A stretch of DNA of 64,000 bases, from positions 124,001 through 188,000 of the forward strand of contig JBQVNB010000001.1 in assembly GCA_052435735.1 (NCBI GenBank), read 5' to 3'. The notes beneath the pieces were generated by a model, which was not told the DNA's origin, did not search any database, and saw only the letters and a list, made by a program, of their open reading frames with translations. Each line of letters begins with the position of its first letter. Within the stretch, counting starts at the first letter, position 1. The position numbers and the translations under genes are program-made. Source of the stretch: Aliihoeflea sp052435735 (GTDB taxonomy: Bacteria; Pseudomonadota; Alphaproteobacteria; Rhizobiales; Rhizobiaceae). This document shows positions 33,102 to 41,803 of the stretch, piece after piece.

Positions 33102-34828
33102 AGGTAAACGCCTCCGCTATCGAGTGTCCCAGCCGATGTACCCGGGATGAAGTTCTGCCCGGCTCCGCCAGTGAAAATGGAGCCGGTCGTGCCAGCTAGA
33201 TAGCGGCGCGCAGTAGGATTCGATCCAGTAAAACTGACGGCATTAATGTTGACGCTACCGCCGTTCGCCCAAACCGTCGCTGTGCTGTAACTGATGCCAG
33301 CCCCGAAGGAGACGTTTCCGCTCAGCGCCACTCGCGAATAGGACGAAACCAAAAAGCTTTGCGCACTTCCGCGCACAATAATTTGATCAGCACCGCCGAT
33401 CGACGCCGTGAAACTGGCGAGAAGCTGATATGTCGAACAATCGCCAAGCCGGATCGATCCGATTTCCACTTGCGCAAAGGTACGCGCGCTAAGCAGATTT
33501 CGGCCGCCTTGAAGAAAAATTCCATCCACACGCAAACGAGCATAATTGCTGGCGACAAGCGCATCGTTTGCCCCAGAGGCCTGAATCACTGTCTCAGTAT
33601 ATGTGCTGCTTGCCGGATTTCCCCTCAAGAGAATGTCGAGGCCTGGTGTGCCCCTCAGTTCGGCCGGCGCGTACGTGCCAGGCGCGAGCTGGATGGTGAT
33701 ACGTCGCGCTCCAACAAATCGAGAGGCGGCATAATCGAACGCGTACTGGATCGTCTGGAGAGCCGAAGCAGGCGTATTTTGCTTGCCGTCGTTGAGATCA
33801 GAACCGTCGTTGCGAACGTAAATTGTTACGTCTTCCAGGAGCGGGATAGGCGGCTCAAGCTGCGCCGCTACCCATGCGTTGCCGTCATAGACAAACGTGT
33901 AAACACCGCCTGCAGCCATGTCTCCATCGATCAGCGGGATACCTGATGGCCGCAAGATTTGAACCGCGCCAGCACCCGCATTGAGTGTGGCTGGTCCGGT
34001 GTTTTTGCCGATCGTTTTGACCTTCAAGGTCATGCCCGGCATATATTGGGTGATAGCCGGCGTGAGCGCGACCACGAGTGCGTTCGCGGTGCCGGTCGCG
34101 ACGGCATAAGACCACTTGCCTGACTGAACGTCGCGCGCGATCTTCTCGATATACGCTCCATCGATACGCTCGAAAATCCGGCCGTCTGGCAGACTGATGC
34201 CATGGCCGTTGGGCGGCGTCCGCAATGCCCAGCCGGCGACCGTGTATTCGGCGATCTTGCCCGCGTGTCCGGACCACGACCCGGTCGCGCCGGTCGGCAC
34301 GAGATAGGTCGCACCGATTGCTGGTGACGCCGGTGGCGCTGCGGTCGCCATCGAGATGATTGGTATCCATGGGAGGCGCGTCAGGCGCTGCAGCGCGACT
34401 TGCATCGAAGGGTCGATGACGATCTGGACATTGGCGACATTCGAAAACGCCACCTCGAGCCTAATGGTCCCCTCGACGGTTTGGCCACTGGCCGGGACCG
34501 GCTTGTTGATCGGCGGGTCGTAACGCGCGATCGCGATCAGGTCGCCGTCGTCATCGTAGAGGCCAGCCTCTCGGATGGTGAATGGCCCCTCTTCCGCGGC
34601 GAGATAGCAGTCGAAGAACGCAACATTGGACGCACCAACGACGGTGCCGTGCGCGGAAATCGTCTTCCGCGCCGCCTCATGATAGAGGGACGTTTCACCG
34701 CCGCTCGGCACGGTCGCACCGTCACCGATCGCAATGTGCGTAATGACGATCGGCTCACCATTGGCAAGCGCGGCTGCTTCCTTCGCGCGGCCGAGATTGG
34801 TCATAAGAGCGAAAGACGACTGTGCCAT
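33098..34828 (-). CDS. Tail-collar fibre protein with C-terminal beta-helix
   Basis: 576 residues. Residues ~1-150 resemble the phage tail-collar fibre N-terminal domain (DUF3751). Residues ~163-225 (APPASPAIGATYLVPTGATG...GHAGKIAEYT) resemble DUF2793. The C-terminal ~240 residues look like a right-handed beta-helix of pectate-lyase type (NDGSDLNDGKQNTPASALQTIQYAFDYA; LRVDGIFLQGGRN). A beta-helix on a fibre suggests binding or cleavage of a host polysaccharide, which is notable because the prophage also carries glycan-modifying genes. Confidence 0.82.
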   Translation of the reverse strand: MAQSSFALMTNLGRAKEAAALANGEPIVITHIAIGDGATVPSGGETSLYHEAARKTISAHGTVVGASNVAFFDCYLAAEEGPFTIREAGLYDDDGDLIAIARYDPPINKPVPASGQTVEGTIRLEVAFSNVANVQIVIDPSMQVALQRLTRLPWIPIISMATAAPPASPAIGATYLVPTGATGSWSGHAGKIAEYTVAGWALRTPPNGHGISLPDGRIFERIDGAYIEKIARDVQSGKWSYAVATGTANALVVALTPAITQYMPGMTLKVKTIGKNTGPATLNAGAGAVQILRPSGIPLIDGDMAAGGVYTFVYDGNAWVAAQLEPPIPLLEDVTIYVRNDGSDLNDGKQNTPASALQTIQYAFDYAASRFVGARRITIQLAPGTYAPAELRGTPGLDILLRGNPASSTYTETVIQASGANDALVASNYARLRVDGIFLQGGRNLLSARTFAQVEIGSIRLGDCSTYQLLASFTASIGGADQIIVRGSAQSFLVSSYSRVALSGNVSFGAGISYSTATVWANGGSVNINAVSFTGSNPTARRYLAGTTGSIFTGGAGQNFIPGTSAGTLDSGGVYL

Positions 34829-35496
34829 CAGCTAGGCCTCGAATGTGCGGTGGCGCTGATCAGCGTTGCAGCTGTCGCGCCGACAAATGCGGAAGCGCGC
34901 AAGACCGGTGGGTCGAACGCATATGGATGCGCCGTCGCGGACAGCGCCGTGCGGCCGTAGGCTGCAATGGAGAGGCGGCCGCGCGCTTCGAGCGCGGCGC
35001 GTGTCGCAAAGACGCGTGACTTCGGCTTTGCCGCATCAACGGCCTCGATCGCATAGCCCTGCGTTTCGATATCGAAGACGGGCGAGCCGTGGCGGTAGAC
35101 GATCTCCACACGAAACGTTCCGCGCCGGCTGCCATCCTGCCACCACTCGACGATTTCCGTTTCGAGTTCAAACGCAGCAAGAGCGCGTCGCACCGCACCG
35201 AGCGTGCCTTTCAGCCGATGAACCATAGGGCTCGCGGCGATGACCTGCCGCTTGCGGGATTCGTCCCAGCTGTCCGACCAGATGTCGACCGACACGCCTT
35301 GAGCCAGCCATGGTAGAAGCTCGACCGGACAAGTTTTAGGGTTCCAGATCGTCGCAATGATCTGAGGATTTACCGTCGCCAGCCGCGCCAGTTCCGCGGC
35401 GAGCAATGCCCGTTCGATCCGCGAAGACGCAGCCGGCAAGATCGCCTCGGCCACCGGCGCAACTGCTTCGATTACCTCAGAAGGCGTCATGACCAT
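34828..35496 (-). CDS. Tail protein I (P2 gpI-like baseplate)
   Basis: 222 residues. The core ETELPWLAQGVSVDIW-like segment (here VELLPWLAQGVSVDIWSDSW) followed by MVHRLKGTLGAVRRAL is the signature of P2 gpI/TIGR-type tail proteins. The C-terminal ~80 residues form a lineage-specific tail with Ala-rich strands. It connects the baseplate to the fibre; start and stop overlap both neighbours. Confidence 0.88.
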   Translation of the reverse strand: MVMTPSEVIEAVAPVAEAILPAASSRIERALLAAELARLATVNPQIIATIWNPKTCPVELLPWLAQGVSVDIWSDSWDESRKRQVIAASPMVHRLKGTLGAVRRALAAFELETEIVEWWQDGSRRGTFRVEIVYRHGSPVFDIETQGYAIEAVDAAKPKSRVFATRAALEARGRLSIAAYGRTALSATAHPYAFDPPVLRASAFVGATAATLISATAHSRPS

Positions 35497-36536
35497 GAAC
35501 CTTGTTTCTGGATCGCCGTGACAGTAATCGTCCCGACCTGACCGACGCCCTTCGGGCCGGGCAGGATGTCTTGAGCCGGGCTCGTCACCTCGATCGTGAC
35601 GCGATTGTCGATAGCTGCGCGGCCGCCGATGACCTCGCGCTGAACGTCAAGACCGATGCGTCTGCGAGCGAAAGCGTATTCCTCGAGCCTGCGCTTTGCT
35701 TCCGCCGCCATAGCGGATGCATCGGCGCCAGGCGCGTAGTAGAGTGTTACATCGATATCGTAATTCACGACGCTTGCCGCCTCGATCCGCACATTGTCAC
35801 CGATCGGGCGAACCTCTTCGGCGGTAACGGCCCGAAACGCGCGGTTAAGCAACGACTGATCAGCCGGGCCATACGCGAGTGTCGGCAGAACGACGACAAG
35901 CACTTCCGGCGCCAGCACAGGGTCACCCTCGGCCCGCGCCGCAAAGGGAGCGGGGATCAGCCCCATCGAGCAGGCGTCGGCGTGCAGCGTGACCGAATAG
36001 GTTGCCGCGTCCTCTTCCGAATATGCAACCGCGTCGGCGATATCCCGACGGCCGTCCAGTTCTAGCGCGTGAAAGACGTAAGCGCCCTCTGGACCGGCCG
36101 TTGAAAAAGCTTCGAAAGCCAGCTTGATACGCTGCCGGAACGTCCCGTCAGTCTCGACCCAACGGCCGAGCGCCGCATCCCATTGAGAATTCACCGGCTG
36201 ATCGTCTGCCGCGTTCTCGTAGACGAGGCGACCAATACCGGCATATGTCGCGCCAATATGGTCAAGGTCGCCGCCGATGGCCTTCGCCAGCGAAAGACCG
36301 CGGATCGCCTCGTTGACGCGCTGGCGGAAGTTCATTTCCTGATAGCCGCCACCTTCGCTGAAGGCGATGACCATCGGATCTGTTTCCAGCGTCGTTACGT
36401 CGAAATCGATGCCGTATCGCGCCAGCGCCGCGACGAGATAGGCATCGCGATCGCTTTTGATCTGCTCGAAATCAACCTCGACGACCTGCGGCACGTCGCC
36501 GAGGTCCGCCAGGTCTGGCGCGATAAAGCGGCTCAT
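35487..36536 (-). CDS. Baseplate assembly protein J (P2 gpJ-like)
   Basis: 349 residues from ATG 36536. GGGYQEMNFRQRVNEAIRGLSLAKAIGGDLDHIGATYAG and the C-terminal YPG-like ITVEVTSPAQDI region are typical of gpJ, the wedge protein of P2-type baseplates (T4 gp6 relative). It overlaps gpW and gpI by a few bases, as usual for this conserved cassette. Confidence 0.9.
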   Translation of the reverse strand: MSRFIAPDLADLGDVPQVVEVDFEQIKSDRDAYLVAALARYGIDFDVTTLETDPMVIAFSEGGGYQEMNFRQRVNEAIRGLSLAKAIGGDLDHIGATYAGIGRLVYENAADDQPVNSQWDAALGRWVETDGTFRQRIKLAFEAFSTAGPEGAYVFHALELDGRRDIADAVAYSEEDAATYSVTLHADACSMGLIPAPFAARAEGDPVLAPEVLVVVLPTLAYGPADQSLLNRAFRAVTAEEVRPIGDNVRIEAASVVNYDIDVTLYYAPGADASAMAAEAKRRLEEYAFARRRIGLDVQREVIGGRAAIDNRVTIEVTSPAQDILPGPKGVGQVGTITVTAIQKQGSWS

Positions 36537-36913
36537 GGAAACCTCGTCAGGGGAACAGCAGCGCGTGCGGAACCCGGTTCGGGCGTGAAATCGCCGAGGT
36601 GGCCACGCGGGAAATAGGTGCCTTCGAACTCGATCTTCAGCCGACCGGCAGCATCTGCTGCGGTGATCGAGCAATGCGTCACCGCATAGCGTGGCTCCCA
36701 TCGCGTGATCGCCGAGACCGCTGCACCGTAAATCGCCAGGATGACCTGATCGGTCAGCGGCCGGTCAATGAGATCGAAAAGCTCGGAGCCGAACTCGCGC
36801 CGCATGACGCGGCTGCCGATGGGGGTATTGAGGATCACGCCAATCGATTGCTCGACGTGATCGAAGCCGGAGAGAAGCGTGCCGGCGTCGCGATCGAAGC
36901 CGGTCGACGACAT
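36533..36913 (-). CDS. Baseplate protein W (P2 gpW / T4 gp25-like)
   Basis: 126 residues with the gp25-like core: VEQSIGVILNTPIGSRVMRREFGSELFDLID and a central EPRY segment (WEPRYAV). gp25-like proteins join the baseplate wedge and start sheath polymerisation. It lies one base after the small AGFYGGTY protein gene and overlaps gpJ. Confidence 0.9.
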   Translation of the reverse strand: MSSTGFDRDAGTLLSGFDHVEQSIGVILNTPIGSRVMRREFGSELFDLIDRPLTDQVILAIYGAAVSAITRWEPRYAVTHCSITAADAAGRLKIEFEGTYFPRGHLGDFTPEPGSARAAVPLTRFP

Positions 36914-36914
36914 G

Positions 36915-37109
36915 TCAGCCGGCCTTCTTGTCGGCAGCCTTCGGCTCGTGCTTCGTCGCCGCGATTTCGTCTGACTTCACAGCTTCAAGTCCGTCGCCAT
37001 ACGGTGCCATGAATGGCTTGGCGATCGCGTCAGGGAAGACGACATGCTTCTTCGAAGTCTCGTAATAGGTGCCGCCATAGAAGCCGGCTGTTTTCACGAT
37101 AACCTTCAT
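36915..37109 (-). CDS. Small AGFYGGTY-motif protein inside the baseplate cassette
   Basis: 64 residues from ATG 37109, chosen because AAAGGAG stands 8 bases before it. The N-terminus KVIVKTAGFYGGTYYETSK matches that of another small prophage protein (38848-39066), but the C-terminal halves differ; here it is lysine/alanine-rich. The glycine-aromatic motif suggests a small beta-barrel. No function is known; position suggests a minor structural or assembly role. Confidence 0.7.
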   Translation of the reverse strand: MKVIVKTAGFYGGTYYETSKKHVVFPDAIAKPFMAPYGDGLEAVKSDEIAATKHEPKAADKKAG

Positions 37110-37123
37110 CAGGACCACTCCTT

Positions 37124-37645
37124 TCAAGAGTTCGGTTCGTTAGTATCGGCGCTGCCACGAATGACACCGCTGTGTGTGTGATCGTCGCCAATGTTTCGCT
37201 CGTTGTGGCGTACACTCGGCCCATTGAACTGGACCGATCCGGTGACCGTCAGATCGGCGACAATGTCGACAATGCCGTCGCCGATCGTCATGCGGGTCGC
37301 CCCGTGGACGATGACCGCCTCGGGGCCGTCATGCGGCCTCGGGTTCGCGTTCGAGTGTGTCGAGAAGTCGATCACGGCGTCCGTCAGGTCGCCGTTTTCC
37401 GAAACGACATCGACCTGTTGTCCCGTTGTCGGAGGAATATGTGACGAGATCCCGCCGGCCGCGATTTCCTTCCACGGCATCCAGGGCGTCAGGTAAGGAC
37501 GATCCCCATCCGAAATCTTGACCCGGGCCAGACCCTTCGCATGATTGATCTCGCTGACGACGCCGGTCCGGCGTCTGTTGCGTCCGCGACGCTCGGTTTC
37601 GGCGACCTTGCGCTCGAGTTCGACGAGGCGCTCAAGAATGCCCAT
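37124..37645 (-). CDS. Baseplate assembly protein V (P2 gpV-like tail spike tip)
   Basis: 173 residues. The N-terminus is a short coiled coil (RLVELERKVAETERRGRN), then an OB-fold (GVVSEINHAKGLARVKISDGDR) and the spike beta-helix with SVQFNGPSVRHNERNIG. The HTHSGV ending is the metal-binding tip known from P2 gpV, where histidines hold an iron ion. It pierces the outer membrane during injection. Confidence 0.9.
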   Translation of the reverse strand: MGILERLVELERKVAETERRGRNRRRTGVVSEINHAKGLARVKISDGDRPYLTPWMPWKEIAAGGISSHIPPTTGQQVDVVSENGDLTDAVIDFSTHSNANPRPHDGPEAVIVHGATRMTIGDGIVDIVADLTVTGSVQFNGPSVRHNERNIGDDHTHSGVIRGSADTNEPNS

Positions 37646-38414
37646 GCCGCTCGACCTCTATCACTTCGATGTCTGGCTCCGTGGCCTCCGCCGGCTCGAC
37701 GGCGATGTCGAGCAGTGCCCGCAACTCGTCGAGTGTCATACCGGTGCGCCGGCGCAACTGATCCGCATGGCCGCCCTTCGGCCGTTCGACGGCGCTGCGC
37801 ATCAGCGCCGCATAAGGGTGTCCACCTGCGTCCATGGCTGCGAACAGCCGTGCCCATGCCGATGTTGGTGCCATCGGCTCGCCTGCCACCGGGTCGGGCA
37901 GAAGATCGAGTGTCACGACGATCTGATGTGCGGCGATGCGTGTGCCGGTCGTCGCGTCGGCCGTGCGCTTCCGCTCGATCTTGCGGACGCCTGATGAAAG
38001 CGATCGCCAGATTTCGGCCCATGCATTGGTCGGATCGGTCAGCGCATCGACCGCCTGGCGTCCGACCATGTCGAGATAGAATTCGAAAGCCGCATCGGTG
38101 GGCGGCAGGCCGACGCCGATGACGGTGCTCTCGCCCGCATCGTTTGTTTCGACCATCGGGCTGGCGATGCCGATCTCCAGGATGAACTGCGTTTCGCCGG
38201 ATCGGTAGAGCGCTCTGCTCTCGAGCCTGTCAGTCTCCTTGGCGTCCTCGACATAGACCGAAATGAAGGGGCGATCCTTGTCGGTGCGCAATGCGCCGTC
38301 GGACGTGATGTCGATTGCGCCGAATTCGCTGTCGCGCACTTCGTTTTCAACGAGCGTACGCCCCTTGAGCGCCTCGATGGCCGCCACGCGCAAAGCGGTC
38401 CGTCCCAACATCAC
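37632..38414 (-). CDS. Hypothetical head-tail/tail-terminator region protein
   Basis: 260 residues. The N-terminal ~130 residues look like a tail terminator or neck fold (AAIEALKGRTLVENEVRDSEFG; RPFISVYVEDAKE; FILEIGIASPM). The C-terminal ~60 residues are acidic and end in ...EVERHGHS. I do not recognise a named family; neighbours (connector upstream, gpV downstream) point to head completion or tail termination. Its end overlaps the gpV start by 14 bases. Confidence 0.65.
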   Translation of the reverse strand: MMLGRTALRVAAIEALKGRTLVENEVRDSEFGAIDITSDGALRTDKDRPFISVYVEDAKETDRLESRALYRSGETQFILEIGIASPMVETNDAGESTVIGVGLPPTDAAFEFYLDMVGRQAVDALTDPTNAWAEIWRSLSSGVRKIERKRTADATTGTRIAAHQIVVTLDLLPDPVAGEPMAPTSAWARLFAAMDAGGHPYAALMRSAVERPKGGHADQLRRRTGMTLDELRALLDIAVEPAEATEPDIEVIEVERHGHS

Positions 38415-38794
38415 AATTCCTCCAGCTGAACGATCTGCCGCGTTTCGCCGCGATCATCGACCGCGAGCACCCCGAACCATGGCTGACCCGGCCGCGCGAG
38501 GGCGCGCACCCGGTCGCCCTTCCGGAAAATGATGCCGGGGTACTTGATCGGGTCGATGTGCAACTCGCTGCGCTGCGACGTGATCCGCCCGCGCCACGAC
38601 TTGTCCCACGCCCCCGCCGCCGTCGTCTCCTTGCCCCCGCCGACACGCAACGGTGCTTCGATTTCGATTGGCTGGCGATCCGGATCGGCCTTGCCATCTC
38701 GCATGAAAGCAAGGCGCACCCGCTCCGCAAACCTGTGATCCACCGCCGCCATGATGCGGTCGCGTATGCCGTGAAAACGTGCTCCTATCGGCAT
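38411..38794 (-). CDS. Putative head-tail joining protein
   Basis: 127 residues. Charged N-terminal helix (RFHGIRDRIMAAVDHRFAERVRL) followed by a beta-rich part with FRKGDRVRALARPGQPWFGVLAVDDRGETRQIVQL, the kind of small beta-barrel used at the portal-tail junction. No definite family assignment. It overlaps the next gene by 4 bases. A strong hairpin precedes it. Confidence 0.6.
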   Translation of the reverse strand: MPIGARFHGIRDRIMAAVDHRFAERVRLAFMRDGKADPDRQPIEIEAPLRVGGGKETTAAGAWDKSWRGRITSQRSELHIDPIKYPGIIFRKGDRVRALARPGQPWFGVLAVDDRGETRQIVQLEEL

Positions 38795-38817
38795 AGGTGT
38801 CGTCCTGCGGGTCGGAG

Positions 38818-38840
38818 GGGGACCGGAGGAACCGGTCCCC
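38818..38840 (-). promoter_or_regulatory. Hairpin between capsid-region and connector genes
   Basis: GGGGACCGG / CCGGTCCCC form a perfect 9-bp stem with a 5-nt loop (AGGAA). It lies between the small AGFYGGTY protein gene downstream of the capsid gene and the joining-protein gene. No T run follows on the minus strand. It could reduce read-through from the high-copy capsid genes to low-copy connector genes. Confidence 0.5.
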
Positions 38841-38847
38841 GGCGTCG

Positions 38848-39066
38848 CTAGGAAGTCGGCTTCAAAGTCTCGAGGGCGGTGATAATTTCCGCCTTCGTCG
38901 CAGAGGCATTGACGGCGACGCCTTCGGCATCTGCCCGTTCAAGCAACTGGGCCTTTGTCAGTCCAGAAAGATCTGAAACTTCGTCTTCAATGGCACCCGC
39001 AGGCAGAGCCTGACCGGACTTGAAGTATGTGCCGCCGTAAAAGCCGGCCTTCGCTGCATATGCCAT
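38848..39066 (-). CDS. Small AGFYGGTY-motif protein next to the capsid gene
   Basis: 72 residues. The start MAYAAKAGFYGGTYFKSGQALP shares AGFYGGTY with the 64-residue protein at 36915-37109. The C-terminal ~35 residues (LSGLTKAQLLERADAEGVAVNASATKAEIITALE) look like a HeH/SAP-like helical hairpin. Its position right after the major capsid gene fits a capsid-associated protein. Confidence 0.7.
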   Translation of the reverse strand: MAYAAKAGFYGGTYFKSGQALPAGAIEDEVSDLSGLTKAQLLERADAEGVAVNASATKAEIITALETLKPTS

Positions 39067-40091
39067 CAGTTCGACCTCCCGCGCATCAGCATTTCCGGAC
39101 GGGTCGCGATGAACAGCGGGTAGCTGTAGATCTCGACACGGTCCCAGGCCTCGCGCCCGGACGGATCGGCAAGGATCAGTCCGTAATATTCCTGCGCCCG
39201 GCGATTCAAGTAGGGCTTGAACTCATTGGCGGGCGAGAACCCCACCTTGAATGCGCCGCGGGCACCGATCGGGAAAAAGCGGGCCTTCGTCGTCTCGATC
39301 GCGATGGTCGACCCGTCATCCGTGCCGCGATAATTGATGAAGGTGATACCTTCGATCTCGATCGCCGAGAACCCTTCGACATTCTCGAGGAGCGAAGCCT
39401 TCTCGTGGCCGAGCTTGGTCTCCTTGATCTGCGGATGGTTGACCAGGAGGTCGAAGAACGTGTCGCCGACGAGCGAGCCAATGCGGGTGTTCGGCGTCCA
39501 GATGCCCTTCGATGCCTTCTGCATTGCCCGTTTGACATCGCGGCACTTCTTGCGGACGTCCGTGGCCGGGTCGGTCAGCTGGAAATTGACCTCCGCCGGC
39601 TCGGCAATTCCCCATTCGTCGAACCAGTCGATGATGGTTGCTCCACTCGCGTCGAGCACCTTGCCCTGGATAGCACCGAAGCGCATATGCTCCCAGGTCA
39701 TTTCCAGATCGTTCAGGATCTGCTGGGTCCGGTCGGCAACCTCCTGGCTGACTTCCCGCGTCTGCACGTCGAAGGGCAAAGCGGCGACGCCGGCGAGCTC
39801 GGCCGCATAGACGGTCGACCCCTTCGCCAGTCGGCTCGTGTTGAACGGCCGGACCTTGGCCCCTTCAGGGATGAGTTCCTCCGGCGGCGCGCCGAGTTCG
39901 GAGGTCGGAATGAGCGAAAGCGTCCGCTCGCGATCGGCGATGGCGATGGTCCGGGACCGTGAATAGATCGGCTCGAATAGGCCGAGAGAACCCAGAAGCT
40001 GAGGCTGGAATTCGGTGCGTTCGACGACTTCCTCATGGAAGTCGATCATGCCCCAGCCATTCTGGTTGAAGACGTCGAGTACGAGTGCCAT
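39066..40091 (-). CDS. Major capsid protein (phage capsid E family)
   Basis: 341 residues of the lambda gpE type: FNQNGWGMIDFHEEVVERTEFQPQLLGSLGLFE at the start, the RTREVSQEVADRTQQILNDL-like helix, and the C-terminal VEIYSYPLFIATRPEMLMRGRSN typical of the family. It forms the HK97-fold shell. It is preceded by the decoration protein gene and followed by the small AGFYGGTY protein gene. Confidence 0.93.
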   Translation of the reverse strand: MALVLDVFNQNGWGMIDFHEEVVERTEFQPQLLGSLGLFEPIYSRSRTIAIADRERTLSLIPTSELGAPPEELIPEGAKVRPFNTSRLAKGSTVYAAELAGVAALPFDVQTREVSQEVADRTQQILNDLEMTWEHMRFGAIQGKVLDASGATIIDWFDEWGIAEPAEVNFQLTDPATDVRKKCRDVKRAMQKASKGIWTPNTRIGSLVGDTFFDLLVNHPQIKETKLGHEKASLLENVEGFSAIEIEGITFINYRGTDDGSTIAIETTKARFFPIGARGAFKVGFSPANEFKPYLNRRAQEYYGLILADPSGREAWDRVEIYSYPLFIATRPEMLMRGRSN

Positions 40092-40103
40092 GGGGCGGTC
40101 TCC

Positions 40104-40478
40104 TTATCGGCCGATGATGCCGAACGCGGCCATGGCGGCGAGCGCGGCGGTTTTCTGGATGTCGCTCACGCCGTCCGCCCAATGGAGCACGTCGGCATGG
40201 ACTTCGCTATCGCGAACGGTGAAGGTGCGGCGCACATCGTCTTCGGTCGCATCGCAACCTTCGAAGAGAATGGCGGCGGCGTTATCGCTACCGTCCATGC
40301 CGTCCGGGTCGAGCGGCACATATTTGCCGGTCGCCGTGATGCGCCCCATGACGGCTCCGGCCTTGAGAAGGCCCGAACCGGCAGCGACGACGCCCTGCTC
40401 TCGCGAGCGATAGCCATTTGCTTCCGAAACGAGATAATGAGCCGCTCCTGCGAAGCGGTCTTCAATCAAGATGGTCAT
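40104..40478 (-). CDS. Head decoration protein D
   Basis: 124 residues resembling lambda gpD-family decoration proteins: AAHYLVSEANGYRSREQGVVAAGSGLLKAGAVMG and DNAAAILFEGCDAT. Trimers stabilise the expanded capsid. It sits directly before the capsid gene as in lambda. Confidence 0.9.
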   Translation of the reverse strand: MTILIEDRFAGAAHYLVSEANGYRSREQGVVAAGSGLLKAGAVMGRITATGKYVPLDPDGMDGSDNAAAILFEGCDATEDDVRRTFTVRDSEVHADVLHWADGVSDIQKTAALAAMAAFGIIGR

Positions 40479-40493
40479 GAACCCAGCCTCCTG

Positions 40494-41531
40494 TTAGCGG
40501 CGCTTGTTGGAACGGGCGACGGCTTCGGCGAGAGGTGTGCGATCCCCCTTGCGCGCAGTCGCAGGCGGCTTGCCGCCGGTGAGACCCTCGCCATTGAGGC
40601 GACGCCGCTCGAGGTCAGCAGCATCGTCAGCATCGTCGCCCGCCAAGCTGGCGACCGGGGCCTTCGCGAGCATCGCCTTGACGCGATCTTCGGAAAGATC
40701 GGTCTCGACCAGTTCCTCCGCGAGGCCCTTGCGACCCTTGGCCTCGGGAAGCGCCAGAATGGCGGTCCTCCGTGCCTTGTAAGCCGCTACGGCGGAAGCG
40801 CCGCCTTCGTTGCGGGCCTTGTCGAGATCGGCGGTCGAATGTGCCGCCTGCGTTGGCTCTGTCATGGAAATCTCCTTGGTCTGACGGGAGGTCGCGGCGG
40901 TCGCCGCTTGGCCGGCGTCGAGACGCCAGTTCTTCTTGCTTGCCAGCGCCTTGAGACGCTGCGGCGCATGGGCGTAGCTGCGGTAGTCGAAGGCCGCGAT
41001 CGCGCGCGCCTCGCTCTCGCTCGTCGCGTCGGCGAAGCCCTCGGCGACGGCCTCGTCGGGCGCGTACCAGCGTTCCGCCTTCATGATCGCCCGGCATTCC
41101 TCGGGCGTCTTGCCGGATTTCCGCGCATAGATGCGCGACCAGGATTTGGCGATGGCATCGAGCTGCTCGATCGTCTTCGCGTGTTGGTCGGCATTTCCAT
41201 GGGTCCAGCCGGCAGGATCGTGGATCATCATGATCGAGCCGATCGACATGGTGACCGTATCACCCGCCATGGCGATCAAGGATGCTGCGGACGCGGCGAC
41301 GCCGTCGATCACGACATCGGTGCGACCAGGACGCCTGTCGAGAAGCGCGTGAATGGCGGCGCCCTCATCCGTGTAGCCGCCGCCGGAGTTAATGAAGACG
41401 GTCAAATCGGCGTCGTCGTCGATCTGTGCGAGAGCCGAGATCACGTCGGCATGGGTGAAGTGGTCGCCGAAAAAGAAATCGCCGACATCGCCGGTGAGCG
41501 TCAGCTCGCCGTCTTTCAGTATCGCAGCCAT
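40494..41531 (-). CDS. ClpP-like head maturation protease with C-terminal scaffold region
   Basis: 345 residues from ATG 41531. Residues ~1-190 are an S14 (ClpP-type) protease: INSGGGYTDEG, nucleophile Ser81 in GVAASAAS, His104 in MMIHDP. Residues ~215-345 are charged and alanine-rich and probably act as a scaffolding domain that the protease removes on maturation, as in lambda C/Nu3. The fused layout is typical for this head type. Confidence 0.9.
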   Translation of the reverse strand: MAAILKDGELTLTGDVGDFFFGDHFTHADVISALAQIDDDADLTVFINSGGGYTDEGAAIHALLDRRPGRTDVVIDGVAASAASLIAMAGDTVTMSIGSIMMIHDPAGWTHGNADQHAKTIEQLDAIAKSWSRIYARKSGKTPEECRAIMKAERWYAPDEAVAEGFADATSESEARAIAAFDYRSYAHAPQRLKALASKKNWRLDAGQAATAATSRQTKEISMTEPTQAAHSTADLDKARNEGGASAVAAYKARRTAILALPEAKGRKGLAEELVETDLSEDRVKAMLAKAPVASLAGDDADDAADLERRRLNGEGLTGGKPPATARKGDRTPLAEAVARSNKRR

Positions 41532-41542
41532 AGTCTTGATCC

Positions 41543-41803
41543 TCAGTAGGGCCGCATTCGGCCTGATTTTGCGAAGCGAACGCGGCGCGGAGTTTCGCCC
41601 CGCGAGATCTGGCACTCGCGGATCGCCTCGTTGAGGGCGCGCTGGACATCACCGATCGACGCGTTCGAGAAACGGGTCATGTCTTCCCCGAACCGGGCTT
41701 CGGTGACCATTTCACCCATCAACAACGCTTCTTCGACCTTGCGAAGCGTCGCCGCCCGCGCACACCAGTCGACGGCCAGGGGATCGTAGATTTCGGGCAT
41801 CAT
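41543..41803 (-). CDS. Head-tail joining protein, lambda gpW-like
   Basis: 86 residues from ATG 41803. It contains the helix pair WCARAATLRKVEEALLMGE and the segment RFGEDMTRFSNASIGDVQRALNEAIRE seen in gpW-family adaptors, which sit under the portal. It overlaps the portal gene by 4 bases. Confidence 0.8.
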   Translation of the reverse strand: MMPEIYDPLAVDWCARAATLRKVEEALLMGEMVTEARFGEDMTRFSNASIGDVQRALNEAIRECQISRGETPRRVRFAKSGRMRPY

